Assembly (NCBI GenBank): GCA_017459315.1
Contig: JAFUDD010000327.1
Location: forward strand, 1-6,738
Source of the DNA: Clostridia bacterium
GTDB lineage: Bacteria > Bacillota_A > Clostridia > Christensenellales > CAG-138
DNA length: 6,738 nucleotides
Direction: 5' to 3'
Shown here: positions 4,940 to 6,738 of the stretch, in pieces
Layout of the letters: the number at the start of each line of letters is the position of its first letter
How positions within the stretch are numbered: position 1 is the stretch's first letter
Notes under the pieces: generated by a model
Seen by the model: only the letters and a program-made list of their open reading frames with translations
Told to the model about the DNA's origin: nothing
Database searches by the model: none
Program-made: the position numbers and the translations under genes

Positions 4940-6738
4940 ATGGAAACGTGGTGGACAAATTTCCCGTGGCGCGCGGTACAGTCGAATTTTTGCGAAATCG
5001 ACACGAAGGATTTCAATGCGGACGCGTTTTGCCGCATACTGTCCGAGCTGCATGCCAACGTTGTGATTTTGAACACGGCGGGCATTATCGCCTCCTATCC
5101 GACCGAGCTTGCCGATCAGCCGCTTTCCGCGTATTTAGAAGGATTCGACCTTGGCGCGCTTGTGGACCGCTGCCACAAGATGGGACTGAAGGTCATTGCA
5201 CGGACGGACTTTTCCGAGGTGCGCCGCGATGTATTTGAACGGCATCCGGACTGGGCGTATCGCCTTGCGGACGGCGGCGTGATCGACTACAACGGCTATG
5301 TGCACACCTGTATGCTCGCGGGGTATCAGAACGGGTATATGGACAAGATCCTGACCGAGCTGCTGCAAAAATACCCGTTCGACGGCGTGTACTGCAACAT
5401 GGGCACGTTCTCCTCGTTCACAACCGATTACAGTTACCGGATGTACGGCGCGTGCCGTTGCGAGGCATGCAAAGCGGGCTTCAAAAAGCGGTTCGGCATG
5501 GAGATTCCCGAAAAACTCCTCCCCGGCGACAAGGCGAGCGAAGCATTCGGCATGTTTCAGCGCGAAGTCTCGGCGGCGCAGAAAAAGCGCATCACCGAGC
5601 TGATCCATTCGATCAACCCGCAGATCGCCTACTGCTCGGTCGATTACATCCGACAGGAAGCGAACAGCGAATATGGCAGAGGACCGTTTTGGCAATACGC
5701 CGCGTCCGACAATGCGCGCGCGATGCGCGGCATGACGCAGAACGCCGTTGCCTGCACGACGGACATGATGGGGTTCTATCACCGCTGGGTGTCCGTGACG
5801 CCCGCGCTGCAAGAGCTGCGGCTGTGGCAGGGACTGGCCAACTTTGCGGGGCTGGACTATTACCTGTTCGGGCGGCTCGATACGCGGGAGGACACTTCGG
5901 CGTTCGAGCGCGTCAAAAAGGTGTTCGCCTTTGCCGAAAAGCATGAAAGCATCGTATACGGCGGCTCGTCCGATGCAGAGGTGCTCTTGATAAAAGAAGC
6001 GTATCAATACCCGAACGGCGAGGAGCGCGGTTGGATCCGCGTGCTGACCGAGCGGCACATTCCGTTCGACGAAACGCTGCTCGGCGGGCTCGGCAAGATC
6101 GACCTTTCTAAATACCGCGTCGTGCTGCTGCCCGACAAGGGACGGTTCGACCCGCGTCTGCTGCCGAAGTTCGAAGCATTCGTGCAAAGCGGCGGCGTTC
6201 TCCTGGCAACCGGCAAACTGCCGCGCGGCTTTGAGAAATTGTTCGGCGTCGAAAGCGCTGAAGCATTCGACGACGGCGTGATGGGATCGTGCCTCCGCAT
6301 CCGCAAGGCGGACGAAGTGTCGTTCCCGTCGTTTACGAACCGCAAGCTCGTCCCCGTCGGCAAAGCGTATCAAAAGCGCGTCTATAAGGACGGAACCGCC
6401 TTGCTCGGCGGCTATGAAGCGCCGCAGCGGTTCGGCCCGCCGGAGGCCTGTTATGCGACCGAGCAGACGACCGACTTTCCCGCCCTTGCCATTCATACCT
6501 TAGAAAGCGGCAAGGCGATCTCGCTGCCGTGGTATCCGGGGCTGTGCTATTACGAGGAAGGGCTGGACGTGTGGAACCTGTTCATGGGCGATGTGCTTGC
6601 GCTCTGCGGCTGCCAAAGCATCGCACCCGAGGCAAGCCCGATGGTGGAGATCACCAAGGGACGCAAGGGCGACATGACGCTGCTGCAGTTTGTCAACGGT
6701 ACCGGGCATTTCGGCAAGAGTTATTTCGATCCGGTTCC
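4940..6738 (+). CDS. Hypothetical glycosyl hydrolase 6 (GHL6-like) with beta-galactosidase-trimerisation-like domain, 3' partial
   Basis: The frame runs 599 codons from ATG to the right edge with no stop, so the C-terminus is missing. Residues about 5-250 match the GHL6 pattern (Pfam PF14871) as I know it: WWTNFPWRAVQ, NFCEID, VVILNTAGIIASYPT, VIARTDFSEV, HPDWAYR, YNGYVH, then FDGVYCNMG (D148). C172-R-C174-E-A-C177 gives CxCxxC, similar to the zinc-binding cysteines of GH42 beta-galactosidases. Residues about 340-540 resemble the GH42 trimerisation domain, a glutamine-amidotransferase-like fold (VVLLPDKGRF, FVQSGGVLLATG). No signal peptide is visible, so it is probably cytoplasmic. I cannot name a characterised activity for this family, so the substrate is unknown. 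The start is well supported: AAGGAG lies 7 nt upstream, behind a promoter with a 17-bp spacer. It diverges from the HAD-GH3-GH2 set and shares its control region. Confidence 0.87.
   Translation, partial: METWWTNFPWRAVQSNFCEIDTKDFNADAFCRILSELHANVVILNTAGIIASYPTELADQPLSAYLEGFDLGALVDRCHKMGLKVIARTDFSEVRRDVFERHPDWAYRLADGGVIDYNGYVHTCMLAGYQNGYMDKILTELLQKYPFDGVYCNMGTFSSFTTDYSYRMYGACRCEACKAGFKKRFGMEIPEKLLPGDKASEAFGMFQREVSAAQKKRITELIHSINPQIAYCSVDYIRQEANSEYGRGPFWQYAASDNARAMRGMTQNAVACTTDMMGFYHRWVSVTPALQELRLWQGLANFAGLDYYLFGRLDTREDTSAFERVKKVFAFAEKHESIVYGGSSDAEVLLIKEAYQYPNGEERGWIRVLTERHIPFDETLLGGLGKIDLSKYRVVLLPDKGRFDPRLLPKFEAFVQSGGVLLATGKLPRGFEKLFGVESAEAFDDGVMGSCLRIRKADEVSFPSFTNRKLVPVGKAYQKRVYKDGTALLGGYEAPQRFGPPEACYATEQTTDFPALAIHTLESGKAISLPWYPGLCYYEEGLDVWNLFMGDVLALCGCQSIAPEASPMVEITKGRKGDMTLLQFVNGTGHFGKSYFDPV

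Noticed and set aside
5135..6496. A 453-codon open frame on the minus strand opposite the GHL6 gene
   Set aside because: It shows the same antisense composition and no recognisable motifs, while the opposite strand has a promoter, a ribosome binding site and GHL6 motifs.

Overview
This window looks like part of a carbohydrate-use locus from a moderately GC-rich member of the Clostridia, probably a gut Oscillospirales- or Christensenellales-type Firmicute. The evidence is strong purine-rich ribosome binding sites exactly 7 nt before all four starts, four proteins that match clostridial glycan-degradation families from memory, and no signal peptides. The taxonomic call is an inference from style, not a marker gene.

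Layout. Two transcription units diverge from a 245-bp AT-rich intergenic region (4695-4939). Leftward (minus strand) are a HAD-superfamily phosphatase-like protein (4694-3840), a two-domain GH3 enzyme with a NagZ-like Asp-x-His dyad (3837-2047, only 2 nt after the HAD stop) and, after a 72-nt gap, a GH2 glycosidase (1974 to the left edge). The GH2 reading frame is broken by one in-frame TAA at 238-240. It then stays open, in the same frame and with recognisable GH2 C-terminal sequence, to base 1, so the gene looks like a nonsense-mutated or mis-sequenced full-length enzyme. Rightward (plus strand) is a hypothetical glycosyl hydrolase of the GHL6 type fused to a beta-galactosidase-trimerisation-like domain. 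It starts at 4940 and runs off the right edge.

How they may work together. None of the three products with a complete reading frame, nor the partial GHL6 protein, has an export signal. The likely picture is cytoplasmic trimming of imported oligosaccharides or glycoconjugates: GH3 and GH2 remove terminal sugars, the GHL6 protein acts on an unknown linkage, and the HAD enzyme perhaps removes phosphate from a sugar phosphate. No transporter or regulator gene lies in the window. The intergenic region carries a good promoter for the GHL6 gene, a weaker extended -10 candidate for the HAD operon, a 15-bp inverted repeat with 14/15 identity, a 20-bp-spaced direct repeat and a cre-like sequence. This suggests joint control by a sugar-responsive regulator and carbon catabolite control.

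The most noteworthy points are the in-frame stop in GH2, the uncharacterised GHL6 enzyme, and the repeat-rich divergent control region. I found no RNA genes, CRISPR arrays, insertion sequences or attachment sites.
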